A DNA stretch of 64,000 nt from Sorangium cellulosum (GTDB taxonomy: Bacteria > Myxococcota_A > Polyangia > Polyangiales > Polyangiaceae), in assembly GCF_004135735.1 (NCBI RefSeq), contig NZ_CP012670.1, positions 3,989,501 to 4,053,500 on the forward strand, in the 5' to 3' direction. The position numbers and the translations under genes are program-made. How positions within the stretch are numbered: position 1 is the first letter of the stretch; each line of letters opens with the position of its first letter. The notes below the pieces were generated by a model that saw only the letters and a list, made by a program, of their open reading frames with translations, searched no databases and was not told the DNA's origin. Shown in pieces: positions 7,801-16,568 of this stretch.

Positions 7801-9090
7801 CTATCGACGAGGGGCGCGCTGGCCTGACTCGCCCTTTGAGGCCACGCCGCGGGCGTCCGCCGTGTGATCGGGGCCGACGCGGGCGGGCGAGTCATCGCCC
7901 GCGGGCCCGAAGGTCATGGCGCGGACCCGGAGCGGCATGGACCAGACGTACGAGAAGCCCAGGGCCGCGGGGTGGTCGTACCGGTCCCGAGGGTCATGGC
8001 TAGACAACGAATAGCTGAACAGCGCCGACGGCGATCGACGGTCCACCACCGACACGTTTCCCTTGTACAGGCGCAGCGTGACGACGCCGTCGACCTGCCG
8101 CTGGGTGTCCGCCATGAACGCGTCGAGGCTCCCCCTGAGCGGGGCGAACCACAGGCCGTTGTAGACGAGCTCGGCATACTTGACCTCGAGCTGGCGCTTG
8201 TAATGGAGCGTGTCGCGGTCGAGGACGAGCGACTCGAGCTCGCAGTGGGCGCGATGGAGCAGTGTCCCGGCGGGACACTCGTAGATGGCGCGCGTCTTGA
8301 TCCCGAGCAGGCTGTTCTCGACGATATCGACGCGACCGATCCCGTGCCGGCCTCCCAGCTCGCCGAGGCGCTCGACCAGCGGCACGGGCTCGACCCGCTC
8401 CCCGTCCACGGACACCGGAAGGCCGCGCTCGAAGCCGATGGTGACCTCCTCGGCGCGATCCGGGGCGAGCTCGGGATCCGTGGTGATCTGGAACGCGTCG
8501 GGAGGCGGGCGAGCGCCGGGATCCTCGAGGATGCCGCACTCCGTGCTCGTACCCCACAGGCTGCCATCCATGCTGTACGGCCTGTCGCGTGTGACCGGGA
8601 TCTCGATCCCGCGCGCGTTGGCATAGGCGATCTCGTCGTCGCGTGACTTCAACTCCCACTCTGCCAAGGGGGCGATGACCTTGAGCCCGGGGGCGAACGC
8701 GATGACGGTCGTGTAGAAGCGCACCTGGTCGTTGCCCTTCCCGGACGCGCCGTGCGCGACGGCCTGCGCGCCCTCCTCGAGCGCGATCTCGGCGAGCCGC
8801 CGCGCGATCAGGGGGCGCCCCAGCGGGGCCGCCATCAGGTAGCGCCCCTCGTAGGCGGCGTTGGCCCGAAGCGCGGGAAATACGTGGTCGCGAATGTACG
8901 TATCGCGAAGATCCTCGATCCGCACCGCCGCCGCCCCGCTCGCCAGCGCCCGCCGGCGCACCTCCGCCATGTCACCCGGCTGCCCGATGTCCGCACAGTA
9001 CGCGACGACCTCGGCGTCGTAACGCTCGATCAGCCATCGCAGCGCGACGGACGTGTCGAGGCCCCCCGAATACGCCAGAATGATCTTCAT
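7801..9090 (-). CDS. argG: Argininosuccinate synthetase family protein
   Basis: 429 residues. The ATP PP-loop AYSGGLDTS at 6-14, GRYLMAAPLGRPLIA, AHGASGKGNDQVRF and the LEDP region are clear family marks. The enzyme joins a ureido group (normally citrulline) to aspartate with ATP. It is divergent at usually conserved places: the canonical REW is AEW (PLAEWEL), and VENR..GIKSRG is VENSLLGIKTRA. No argH or other arginine gene is nearby. It is the last gene of a three-gene reverse operon; its ATG overlaps the stop of the formyltransferase (ATGA). Either a housekeeping ArgG in an odd place or, as I favour, a dedicated enzyme for a modified amino acid. Confidence 0.9.
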   Translation of the reverse strand: MKIILAYSGGLDTSVALRWLIERYDAEVVAYCADIGQPGDMAEVRRRALASGAAAVRIEDLRDTYIRDHVFPALRANAAYEGRYLMAAPLGRPLIARRLAEIALEEGAQAVAHGASGKGNDQVRFYTTVIAFAPGLKVIAPLAEWELKSRDDEIAYANARGIEIPVTRDRPYSMDGSLWGTSTECGILEDPGARPPPDAFQITTDPELAPDRAEEVTIGFERGLPVSVDGERVEPVPLVERLGELGGRHGIGRVDIVENSLLGIKTRAIYECPAGTLLHRAHCELESLVLDRDTLHYKRQLEVKYAELVYNGLWFAPLRGSLDAFMADTQRQVDGVVTLRLYKGNVSVVDRRSPSALFSYSLSSHDPRDRYDHPAALGFSYVWSMPLRVRAMTFGPAGDDSPARVGPDHTADARGVASKGESGQRAPRR

Positions 9091-10058
9091 TGCTCTCCCG
9101 CGTCGTAGTTGATGTTGTCCGCGTCACCGAGGTATTCGCCGAGTCGCCGGAACCAGCGATGAGCCGGCGTCGGCTCGCCGTCGGCGGGCTGCACCTCCTC
9201 GAGCACCAGGCCCTGGTTGATCTGCCCGGGCTGCTGCCCGCACACGACCACGACGCCCGCGGGCTCGCGGGAGTGCAGGCGCCCCGGCGTCCCGCAGTAC
9301 GCCCGGCTCGGGTACGACACGCGCTTGAGGTACAGCCGTCGGCCGGCGTGGGTGGTCCACGCATTCGGATACGGATCGGATTGAGCGCGGATGAGGTCGA
9401 AGATCTGCTTCGGTGTCCGGCTCCAGTCGACGCGGCTCTCCCGTGCCGTCCGCTTGTGGAAGAAGCTGCTGAGGATCGGATCCTGCGGAACCGGCGAGAA
9501 ATCGGGATCGGCCCTCCGCGCCACGGATTCGAGGGTCACCTCCGGCAGCAGGTCGAAGACGCGCTGCGCGACCCCCGTCGCCGTGTCGAGCGGGGCCACG
9601 GGGATCCGCCGCTGTACCACGATATCCCCGAGGTCGAAGAGGTGGGTCATGACATGCGCAGTCAATCCGACCTCGCTCTCGCCGTTGGCGATCGCCCAGT
9701 TGATCGGGGCGAACCCCGCGTACCGCGGTAGCAGCCCGTCGTGGATATTGATCCCGCCCAGCCGCGCGAGCCTCAGGACGCGCTCCGGCACCAGCGTGCG
9801 CCAGTCCGAGCAGAGGATCAAGTCCGCCCGCGCCTCCCGGATCGCGCGCTCGATCGCGGGCTCATCCGCGCGACGCCCCTCGATCACGGGGATTCGATGC
9901 GCCTTGGCCAGCGCCGAGACCGAATCGGCCCAGATCTTCTCGTAGGGATGGTCGCTCGCCGGGTGGGTGACGACAAGCGGGAGGGTGTGCCCAGAGGTCG
10001 CCAGCGCTCGGAGCGCGACCACTCCCCAGGTCTGATATCCCATAAAGACGATCCGCAT
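9087..10058 (-). CDS. Formyltransferase, Fmt/ArnA type
   Basis: 323 residues. An N-terminal Rossmann-like formyltransferase fold with the catalytic set Asn104, His106 (INIHDGLLPRY) and Asp142 (LFDLGDIV), spaced as in ArnA (Asn102, His104, Asp140), and a C-terminal Fmt-like part with VDWSRTPKQIFDLIRA and DPYPNAW. It should transfer formyl from N10-formyltetrahydrofolate to an amine; the substrate is unknown. A ribosome site GGAGAGGA precedes ATG 10058. The upstream decarboxylase-like gene ends 13 bases before, and the stop overlaps the next start. Housekeeping Met-tRNA formyltransferase is unlikely because def and other usual partners are missing. Confidence 0.85.
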   Translation of the reverse strand: MRIVFMGYQTWGVVALRALATSGHTLPLVVTHPASDHPYEKIWADSVSALAKAHRIPVIEGRRADEPAIERAIREARADLILCSDWRTLVPERVLRLARLGGINIHDGLLPRYAGFAPINWAIANGESEVGLTAHVMTHLFDLGDIVVQRRIPVAPLDTATGVAQRVFDLLPEVTLESVARRADPDFSPVPQDPILSSFFHKRTARESRVDWSRTPKQIFDLIRAQSDPYPNAWTTHAGRRLYLKRVSYPSRAYCGTPGRLHSREPAGVVVVCGQQPGQINQGLVLEEVQPADGEPTPAHRWFRRLGEYLGDADNINYDAGEQ

Positions 10059-10071
10059 GAGAGTCCTCTCC

Positions 10072-11340
10072 TCAGTTCCGCCGCTCGAGGGCCACCTGCT
10101 CCGCGATCAGCCGGCGCGGGTCGTCGCGGGGTCGCGTGAGCCGTAGGGCGCCCTGGTCCAGCACCACCTCCGCCGCGCTCGCGCGCAGCCCGAAATGGGT
10201 CAAGGCGTGGGTGAATCCATAGGCGCCGGTCCGATGGATTGCGACGAGATCCCCGGGGGCCAGCGGCGGGAGCAGGACGTCGTCGGCGAACACGTCGTAC
10301 GGGAGCGGCAGGGCCCCGGCGAGGACCGTCGGGCGCGCGGGGCCGGGATGCGGAGCGAGCGCCTCGACGAGGCGGTTCGCACGCGTCAACCGAGGGCGAT
10401 ACAGGTGGTGTATGCCGCCGTCGACGATCACCACCGGGCGACCACCGCTCGCCTTGACGTCCGTCACCGTCGTGACATACGCGCCGCACTCCGCCACCAG
10501 GTAACGGCCCGGCTCGATGATGTAATGCCCGTCCGCTCTGGCCGGGAGGATCGCCGCGACCCCGCGGCCGAATGCGTCGAGGTCGAGCGGAGACTCGGAG
10601 CGGTCATAGGGTACGTTCAGTCCTCCGCCGAAATCCAGCGACGAGTGCGATACCCCCGCGTCGGCGAGGGCCGACGACAGCCGGATGAGCCGCTCCTGGT
10701 GCGCCAGCAGCGACGACACATCGCGCGCCCCGCTCACGGCGCACGCGTGGAGGCCGACGAATCGCAGCCCCCTCAGCCCTGCGATCTCCTGCGCGGCGGG
10801 GAGGAAGGCGGCCTCCTCGACGCCGAACTTGGCGCCGCGAATGAGCTCGATCCCCGCCGAGGCGGCCTCGGCCGGCTCGATGCGGAGCAGGACTGGCTGC
10901 ACGCGCGCCTCTGCCGCCGCGATCGCTGCCAGGCGCCGCGCCTCACCGACCGACTCCAGCGCCACGAGCCCCACCTCCGCACGCACCGCGGCCTTCAGGT
11001 CCTCAACGGTCTTGCCGGGCCCCGTGAGGATGATCTTGTCGGCCGGGAAGCCCGCGACGACCGCCAGCTCCAGCTCGGCCGCCGAGCACACCTCCGCCCC
11101 GCTTCCGAGCCCGGCGAGCGCCCGAACGACGCTCAGATTGGCGTTTGCCTTGAATGCGTAATGGATGGCTACTTCGGGCGGAAGGACATGCCGCAGCCCC
11201 AGATACCGCTGCTTGACGGTCTCCAGATCGTACACGTACAGCGGCGTCCCCCAGCGCGCTGCGGCCTCGACGAGCACGGCGGCCGATAGCGTCGATGATG
11301 AGCGTTCTCCGGCAGACGGCGCAGTCGAGGTCACGGTCAT
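10072..11340 (-). CDS. Orn/DAP/Arg decarboxylase-2 family protein lacking the catalytic Cys
   Basis: 422 residues. Alanine-racemase-type PLP barrel with the PLP lysine in HYAFKANANL, LTGPGKTVEDL, HACAVSG, LDFGGGLNVPY and EPGRYLVAECG, and a C-terminal beta domain ending GDLVAIHRTGAYG. In diaminopimelate decarboxylases and relatives a Cys sits in GPLC..D; here the aligned stretch reads GALPLPYDVFADD, so the Cys is replaced by Pro. It may use a different substrate (family members BtrK and VinO act on carrier-protein-bound amino acids) or not decarboxylate. First gene of the operon with the formyltransferase and ArgG-like genes. ATG 11340 is chosen as the first good start before the conserved region. 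Confidence 0.85.
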   Translation of the reverse strand: MTVTSTAPSAGERSSSTLSAAVLVEAAARWGTPLYVYDLETVKQRYLGLRHVLPPEVAIHYAFKANANLSVVRALAGLGSGAEVCSAAELELAVVAGFPADKIILTGPGKTVEDLKAAVRAEVGLVALESVGEARRLAAIAAAEARVQPVLLRIEPAEAASAGIELIRGAKFGVEEAAFLPAAQEIAGLRGLRFVGLHACAVSGARDVSSLLAHQERLIRLSSALADAGVSHSSLDFGGGLNVPYDRSESPLDLDAFGRGVAAILPARADGHYIIEPGRYLVAECGAYVTTVTDVKASGGRPVVIVDGGIHHLYRPRLTRANRLVEALAPHPGPARPTVLAGALPLPYDVFADDVLLPPLAPGDLVAIHRTGAYGFTHALTHFGLRASAAEVVLDQGALRLTRPRDDPRRLIAEQVALERRN

Positions 11341-11833
11341 AAAAAGGATCCAGGAGGGGCATGCTCGATCGAATCGATGATCTTCGCAAGACTGAATTCG
11401 ATTGAATCGGCCGGACAAGATCGCTCTTCCGCTGGATGGCCGCGGAGGGAGCGCGGCCCCTTCGCCGGCTCGGACTTCATGCGGCTGTTGGTGCAGCGCC
11501 GTTCCGTCGACCTCGATCCGATCGCTCACCTGGCCGCCTTCGTCGCCGCGGGCCTCCAGAGCGTCGCCGGCCCTGCCCACACGCCTCGTACCAGGAGGTC
11601 ATTATCGCCCATCGCGGGGACCAAGAACGCCGAACAAGGCCGGGACCTCGTCGACCGCGTGTGCGCCATGGTAGGAAAGTGCGGCGCGATCTTTTCGACT
11701 CGTCGCGGGTCGACGCCCTCGAGGACGGTGCTGGCAACGGAGCGCGCGGCTCCTGCCAGTGGGCGCGAGCCGAGCGTGACCCGCCCAGCGGCTGGGGAGA
11801 GACACCTGGGCCCGGTTGCGATATGAACGGATC
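11341..11833. other. Spacer without a convincing gene
   Basis: Divergent spacer between the decarboxylase operon and the gene at 11834. It should hold both promoters. The stretch at 11341-11405 is less GC-rich than its surroundings, which fits a promoter for the reverse operon. Open frames here lack codon bias and conserved motifs. Confidence 0.5.
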
Positions 11834-12238
11834 ATGGAGATCCAAGACCTGTCCGACTTCCTGCGCGCCGATCCTCGCTTCACCACCCGTCGCAAGTGGC
11901 TGATCCTGAGCGAGCTCGTCTACACCCCCACGGGGGAGAAGGTGGAGGAGGGCTTCCGTTATTTCACCTGCCCCGCCGAAGCCCTCACCGCCGCCCTGGC
12001 GAGGCGGGACTTCGCCGCCATCGCGAAGCTCCCCTTCGCCCTGGACGACGAGGGCGAGCCGGACACGTCCGCCGTGCGTCTGGATCTCGCCTACACCGCG
12101 TCAGGTGCCCTCGCCGCGTTCCAGCCCGTGGAGTTTCGCGAATACGTGCCCACGCCGCTGGCGGCGTCCGTGGTCCTCGAGGGGGCCGAGGCGCAGGCGC
12201 TCCGCGATACGCTGCGGGAGATCGACCAGTCCACCTAG
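11834..12238 (+). CDS. Hypothetical protein
   Basis: 134 residues, no signal or membrane segment, acidic, mixed alpha/beta (MEIQDLSDFLRADPRFTT, EGFRYFTCPAEALTAALARRDFAAIAKLPFALDDE). The codon pattern has strong third-position GC bias, supporting a real gene. No family is recognised. An in-frame ATG at 11816 would add six residues. It is followed by a hairpin shared with the convergent gene downstream. Confidence 0.6.
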   Translation: MEIQDLSDFLRADPRFTTRRKWLILSELVYTPTGEKVEEGFRYFTCPAEALTAALARRDFAAIAKLPFALDDEGEPDTSAVRLDLAYTASGALAAFQPVEFREYVPTPLAASVVLEGAEAQALRDTLREIDQST

Positions 12239-12415
12239 CGATGTCACGCCGCGATCCGTGACATGTTCGAGCTCGGCCCTTCGACGGGCGGGGGCTCGTC
12301 ATCGGAGGATTGAAGTCGTACGGCGGCCACGGCGCCGAGCAACTCGCGATCGCCGAGGCGCGCTCTTCGATCGGTAGCTCCGTCGGCGAGCCACGCCCCA
12401 TCGCGCTGTGCGACG

Positions 12416-12438
12416 GGGAGGGCGAGCCACGCCCTCCC
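12416..12438 (-). terminator. Hairpin between convergent genes
   Basis: Perfect 9-bp stem GGGAGGGCG / CGCCCTCCC with a five-base loop, four bases past the stop of the reverse-strand membrane protein. There is no T tract, so termination is inferred from position. Confidence 0.4.
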
Positions 12439-12442
12439 TGGC

Positions 12443-13162
12443 TCAGCGCCGCATCGTGGAGGCCAGGCGGCCCGAGGCCGACGTGCCGCTCAGGACCAGG
12501 CTCGACCCGAGCGCGAGCAGGCCGACGAGCGTGAGCGCCGTGGGATCGATGCCGACGAGCGCGAGGATGCCGAGCACGACGGCGCCTGCGCCGACGAGCG
12601 TCTGGAGGCCGGAGGCGGCGAGCGACGCCTGACGGGCGACATCGCCGAGGCGCTCGTGCGCGCCGGGCGCCTCGAGCGAGCCGATGTCCGCGGTCAGGCC
12701 GCTGCCGACCAGGAGCGCGCCGCCGAAGACGATCACCGCGACCGGGAGGAGCACCGCCGGGGCGATGCCGACGAGCGCGAGGATGCCGAGCACCACGCCC
12801 GCCGCCCCGCCGATGAGCTCCGCGCCGGTGCCGCCGCCGAGCTCGGCGCGCGTGTCCCCTCCGACGGCCGCGGCCGAGAGCGCGCGAAAGCGCGCGGCCA
12901 CGGCGCCGCCGTGCGCGATCAGCGCGACGCCGAAGACGATCGTGGCGATCGGGACGAGGTAGCCCTGCAAGGTGCCCGTCAGCGCGAGGATCGAGAGGAC
13001 GACGGTCGCCGCGCCGCACGCCACCTCGGCGAGCGAGCCGCCGAGCAAGACCTTGGGTGTGCTCTCCCGCTCCGATCTCGGACGGACGCTCGAGACCGTC
13101 GGGACCCCGGCCTCCTCTCGCCGTGCGAACCGTTCACGATCCTCGGGCCCTGTCGTTGCCAT
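12443..13162 (-). CDS. Membrane protein with repeated hydrophobic modules
   Basis: 239 residues. After a charged N-terminus come three repeated modules of two membrane helices each, with the recurring phrase VVLGILALVGI followed by LLPVAVIVFGGALL or similar; about six helices in total. The internal similarity suggests triplication of a two-helix hairpin. ATG 13162 follows AAAGGGGG and is preferred over upstream in-frame starts. No function is recognised. Confidence 0.75.
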   Translation of the reverse strand: MATTGPEDRERFARREEAGVPTVSSVRPRSERESTPKVLLGGSLAEVACGAATVVLSILALTGTLQGYLVPIATIVFGVALIAHGGAVAARFRALSAAAVGGDTRAELGGGTGAELIGGAAGVVLGILALVGIAPAVLLPVAVIVFGGALLVGSGLTADIGSLEAPGAHERLGDVARQASLAASGLQTLVGAGAVVLGILALVGIDPTALTLVGLLALGSSLVLSGTSASGRLASTMRR

Positions 13163-13318
13163 GTTTCCCCCTTTCATGTCGAGACCGCGTCCGGGCTCGA
13201 CGCCGCCCACCGCTGCATGCGGTGCGCCACGAGCGTCGTAGGCGGAGTCGCCCGTGGAGGCCTGTCGCCGAGCCCCGCGCCCTCTGCCCGCCGCGCGGTC
13301 GAGCAGGCGCCCGGCCCG

Positions 13319-13759
13319 CTACCGGGTCGCTCGGCAGAGATCGCTCGAGCGGCACGCGACGATCCTGCCGAGGGTGTCGAACGGATTACCGCAGTCGTCG
13401 TTGCGGATCTCCTGCAGACACTCGTTCAGCTCCTTGGGATCGATGCCGCCCGGACACTCGGCGAAGTTGAGCTCATCGCGCCACTCGGCCCGGACCCTGC
13501 TGTCGCACGCTTCCTTGCTCGCGTATGCGCGGTCGGCGCCGATGTTGTTGCACCGGGCCTCGCGGTCGCACCGCGCCTGGACGATGCTGTCGACCGCGCT
13601 GACGGTCGCCACCCTCGGCTCCATCTCGGCCTCGGTGTCGCGCGCCGAGGGGTGCGTCGTCCCGAGCGCCCGCTCTTCTCGATCGCACGCGAAGGCGAGC
13701 AGGGGAGCCCCCGCCGCGAAGATAAGCGCCGTCATCGATCTCGTCGTGCTCGTTCGCAT
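13319..13759 (-). CDS. Lipoprotein resembling DUF6184
   Basis: 146 residues. Signal peptide with lipobox LAFAC, an acidic linker, then a helical Cys-containing domain: DSIVQARCDREARCNNI, YASKEACDSRV, LNFAECPGGIDPKELNECLQEI and CGNPF. This Cys pattern with CP.GID..EL..C matches the DUF6184 lipoprotein family known from myxobacteria. Four disulfides are plausible. Start ATG 13759 has AGAGGAAGAG upstream. Its activity is unknown. Confidence 0.75.
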   Translation of the reverse strand: MRTSTTRSMTALIFAAGAPLLAFACDREERALGTTHPSARDTEAEMEPRVATVSAVDSIVQARCDREARCNNIGADRAYASKEACDSRVRAEWRDELNFAECPGGIDPKELNECLQEIRNDDCGNPFDTLGRIVACRSSDLCRATR

Positions 13760-14156
13760 CGCTCTCTTCCTCTCTCCCGGAGGCCCGATCGCGCGGATCG
13801 GGCGCTGCCGAGCGCGCCGCACGCCGGCGTTCCCGTCGACGTCGCTTCGACGTCCTTGCGAGCGGTGTGCCTTTGCCCTCGTCGAGGCGGGGTGTCCTGC
13901 GTGACAGGCGACGCGGCTCGATCGACCGGGGAGAAACGGCGGGCACAGCCGCTCGCGCGCGGCGGCGCCGGGCCCGGCCGGGCGCCGTCACCGTGGTGCG
14001 CAGTCGCGGGCGGGCTCCGAGCTCACGCGCGCCCGCCGCAGGTGGGCCGGCACGGGCGCGCCCTCGACGGCTTGACGAGCGGCGCGGCCCACCGAATGTA
14101 CCGCGCGGGCAAGCCCCGGCGCCCGCGGGGCCGAGGTGGGAGAGAGAGGACCGGCT
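13760..14156. other. Divergent spacer
   Basis: Lies between the DUF6184-like lipoprotein gene (reverse) and the AI-2E permease gene (forward). No further gene or clear regulatory motif was seen. Confidence 0.5.
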
Positions 14157-15287
14157 TTGGACGCCGAGGAGCAAGGGCTGGAGAGGGCGCGCGCGTCATC
14201 CAGGGCCATCGTCGCGATCGCGACCGTCCTGGTGCTCGGCCTGCTCTTCTGGGTGCTCGGGGCCGTGTTCGACGTCGTCGCCCTGCTCTTCGCAGGGGTC
14301 CTCCTGGCCGTCTTTCTCTGTGGCATCGCGGGCTGGCTGAGCCGCCGCACCCGTCTCCGGAGGGGCTGGGCGCTGGGCATCACCGTGGTCGCGCTCGCGG
14401 CCGTCGTCGCGGTGAGCGTCTGGCTCATCGCGCCCTCGCTCGCGGCGCAGGTGGACGAGCTCGCCCAGCGCTTGCCCCAGGCGGCGCGCCGCATCACCGA
14501 GCACGTCGAGCGGTACGCCTGGGGCCGCAAGCTCGTCGAGCGTCTCTCCGAGGTTCAGGGCCTCCCGCACGCGCGGGAGGCGCTCCTCGGCGCCACGCGC
14601 CTGCTCTCGACCACGCTCGGCGCCGTCACGGGCGCGATCGTCGTCCTCTTCGTGGGCCTGTTCCTCGCGGCCGAGCCGGCGGCCTACCGCAGGGGCCTGC
14701 TCCGGCTCGCCCCCGTCGCGAGGCGGGCCCGGGCGGCGGCGGTGCTCGACGACCTGGGCCACATCCTCCGCCGATGGCTGCTCGGGCGGTTGCTCTCCAT
14801 GGCCGTCGTGGGTGTCATGACCTGGATCGGCCTCGCGCTCCTGGGCATCCGCCTGGCGCTGTCGCTCGCCGTGCTGGCGGCCACGCTGGCGTTCGTGCCG
14901 TACATCGGGCCGGTGCTCGCGCTCTTGCCCGCCGCCCTGCTCGGCCTGCTGCAGGGCCCGGCCATGGCGGGCTACGTGGTCGCGCTCTACCTCGGCGTCC
15001 AGCTCGTCGAGAGCTACCTGATCACGCCGCTCATCCAGCGGAGCACGGTGGCGCTGCCGCCGGGGCTGATCCTCGCGACGCAGGTGCTCATGGGCGCGCT
15101 GACCGGCGGCCTCGGCGTGGTCCTCGCCACGCCGATGCTGGCCGCGCTCGTCGTGCTCACCAACCGGGTCTACGTGGAGGGCGTGCTGGGCGACACCTCC
15201 GCGCGCCAGGGGGAGGACGCGCCGCTACCCGGGATCCCTGAGCGGCCCTCGAAGGGCGCCATGAACGAGGGCCGCAGCGCGTCATGA
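14157..15287 (+). CDS. AI-2E family transporter (PerM/YdiK type)
   Basis: 376 residues with about eight membrane helices: a pair near the N-terminus (IVAIATVLVLGLLFWVLG, VVALLFAGVLLAVFLCGI), one at ALGITVVALAAVVAVSVWL, a soluble amphipathic middle part, then helices including SMAVVGVMTWIGLALLG, AFVPYIGPVLALLPAALLGL and VLATPMLAALVVL. The layout and the PYIGP motif are typical of the family, whose members export small molecules or ions. TTG 14157 is chosen because AGAGAGAGGA lies just upstream; GTG 14136 is in frame. Its stop overlaps the start of the MscS gene (ATGA). Confidence 0.88.
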   Translation: MDAEEQGLERARASSRAIVAIATVLVLGLLFWVLGAVFDVVALLFAGVLLAVFLCGIAGWLSRRTRLRRGWALGITVVALAAVVAVSVWLIAPSLAAQVDELAQRLPQAARRITEHVERYAWGRKLVERLSEVQGLPHAREALLGATRLLSTTLGAVTGAIVVLFVGLFLAAEPAAYRRGLLRLAPVARRARAAAVLDDLGHILRRWLLGRLLSMAVVGVMTWIGLALLGIRLALSLAVLAATLAFVPYIGPVLALLPAALLGLLQGPAMAGYVVALYLGVQLVESYLITPLIQRSTVALPPGLILATQVLMGALTGGLGVVLATPMLAALVVLTNRVYVEGVLGDTSARQGEDAPLPGIPERPSKGAMNEGRSAS

Positions 15288-16309
15288 ACGAGAGCGCCGC
15301 GCCGCCCGGCGGGAACGCCTCGGCGTGGGCCCAGGCCGTCGAGAAGGTGCATCGCCTGGCCGTCGACCTGATCGCGTCGCTGCCCAGCCTCGCGATCGCG
15401 CTCGCGGTCTTCGCGGCCTTCTACGCCGCCGGCAAGCTGCTCAGGACCACGATCCGGCGCGTCACCATGCAGCAGCGGCGGAGCCGCAACCTCGGGCTGG
15501 TGCTCGGGCGGCTCAGCCAGGGGGCGATGTTCATCCTGGGCGTCCTTGTCGGCTGCGTCATCGTCTTCCCCAATTTCACCCCGGCTGCGCTCCTCCAGTT
15601 CCTCGGCATCGGGTCGGTCGCGATCGGCTTCGCGTTCCGCGATGTGCTGCAGAACTACCTCGCGGGCATCCTCCTCCTCCTGACCGAGCCGTTCCGCATC
15701 GGCGACCAGGTGCGCTTCGGCGGCTACGAGGGCACCGTCGAGGAGATCCAGACCCGCGCGACCTTCCTCAAGACCTACGACGGCCGGCGCGTCGTGATCC
15801 CGAACTCGGAGCTGTTCACGCGTTCGGTGGTGGTCAACACCGCCTTCGAGGTGCGCAGGATCGAGGTCGACGTCGGCGTCGGCTACGGCGACGACATCGA
15901 GCGCGCCAAGGCGCTCGTCCTCGAGGCGCTCCGGGGCGTGGGCGGCGTGCTGCCGGAGCCGGCGCCCGACGTGCTGGTCGTGGACCTCGCCGCGAGCGCG
16001 GTGACCCTGCGCGTCCGCTGGTGGATCCGGCCGCCCCGGCAGCACGACGCGCTCGACGCGCGCGATCAGGTGCTGGTCGCCATCCGCCGGACGCTCGGCG
16101 AGCACGGCGTCGACCTGCCGTTCCCGACGACGCAGGTGCTCTTCCACGACCAGACCGAGGAGACCGACGGCGATCGCGCCCGCCAGCGCGAGGGGTGGCC
16201 CGCCGGCAGGGGGCCGGTGCCGCGACCCCGCGGCGCCGCCCGCGCGGACGGGGCGCGCGATGCGCCCCCACCGGCCCCGCGCGCGCGGCGCGACACGGGC
16301 GGAGCGTGA
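15284..16309 (+). CDS. Small-conductance mechanosensitive channel (MscS family)
   Basis: 341 residues. Two N-terminal membrane helices and the pore helix region (LLQFLGIGSVAIGFAFRDVLQNYLAGILLLL), followed by the beta domain TEPFRIGDQVRFGGYEGTVEEI and the family signature LKTYDGRRVVIPNS, then the alpha/beta cytoplasmic domain. The last 45 residues are basic and Pro-rich. It releases solutes on osmotic downshock. Its start overlaps the upstream permease stop, so the two are co-translated; the trehalose synthase gene downstream fits an osmotic-stress group. Confidence 0.93.
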   Translation: MNESAAPPGGNASAWAQAVEKVHRLAVDLIASLPSLAIALAVFAAFYAAGKLLRTTIRRVTMQQRRSRNLGLVLGRLSQGAMFILGVLVGCVIVFPNFTPAALLQFLGIGSVAIGFAFRDVLQNYLAGILLLLTEPFRIGDQVRFGGYEGTVEEIQTRATFLKTYDGRRVVIPNSELFTRSVVVNTAFEVRRIEVDVGVGYGDDIERAKALVLEALRGVGGVLPEPAPDVLVVDLAASAVTLRVRWWIRPPRQHDALDARDQVLVAIRRTLGEHGVDLPFPTTQVLFHDQTEETDGDRARQREGWPAGRGPVPRPRGAARADGARDAPPPAPRARRDTGGA

Positions 16310-16568
16310 CGCGCGCGAGATCGCCCGGCGCGCCGGATCAGCTTGCACGGCGCCGCGCAATATGGTTTGGGTTCAAAGCAATCGTGCGTCAGTGCCGCGT
16401 CGCGGCAAGCCCGGGGTGAGCGCTGCGCACAGGGTCCACGGCAGCTCGCGGCCGCCGCCTCACGGCGCGTGGCACTTCTCCTGGCTCAGCGCGCGGAGCG
16501 CGCACGAAGGAGGCCTGGTCCGCGTCCGGCGAGCGTCCGGCGAGCCATAACACACCTGGGGGAGTCCC

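Noticed and set aside
11377-11826. Forward frame of 149 codons before the hypothetical gene
   Set aside because: No ribosome site, no conserved motif and unbiased codon use; it covers the likely promoter region.
12656-15241. 861-codon forward frame
   Set aside because: It crosses two reverse-strand genes and the AI-2E gene in the wrong frame; codon bias fits the shadow of those genes.
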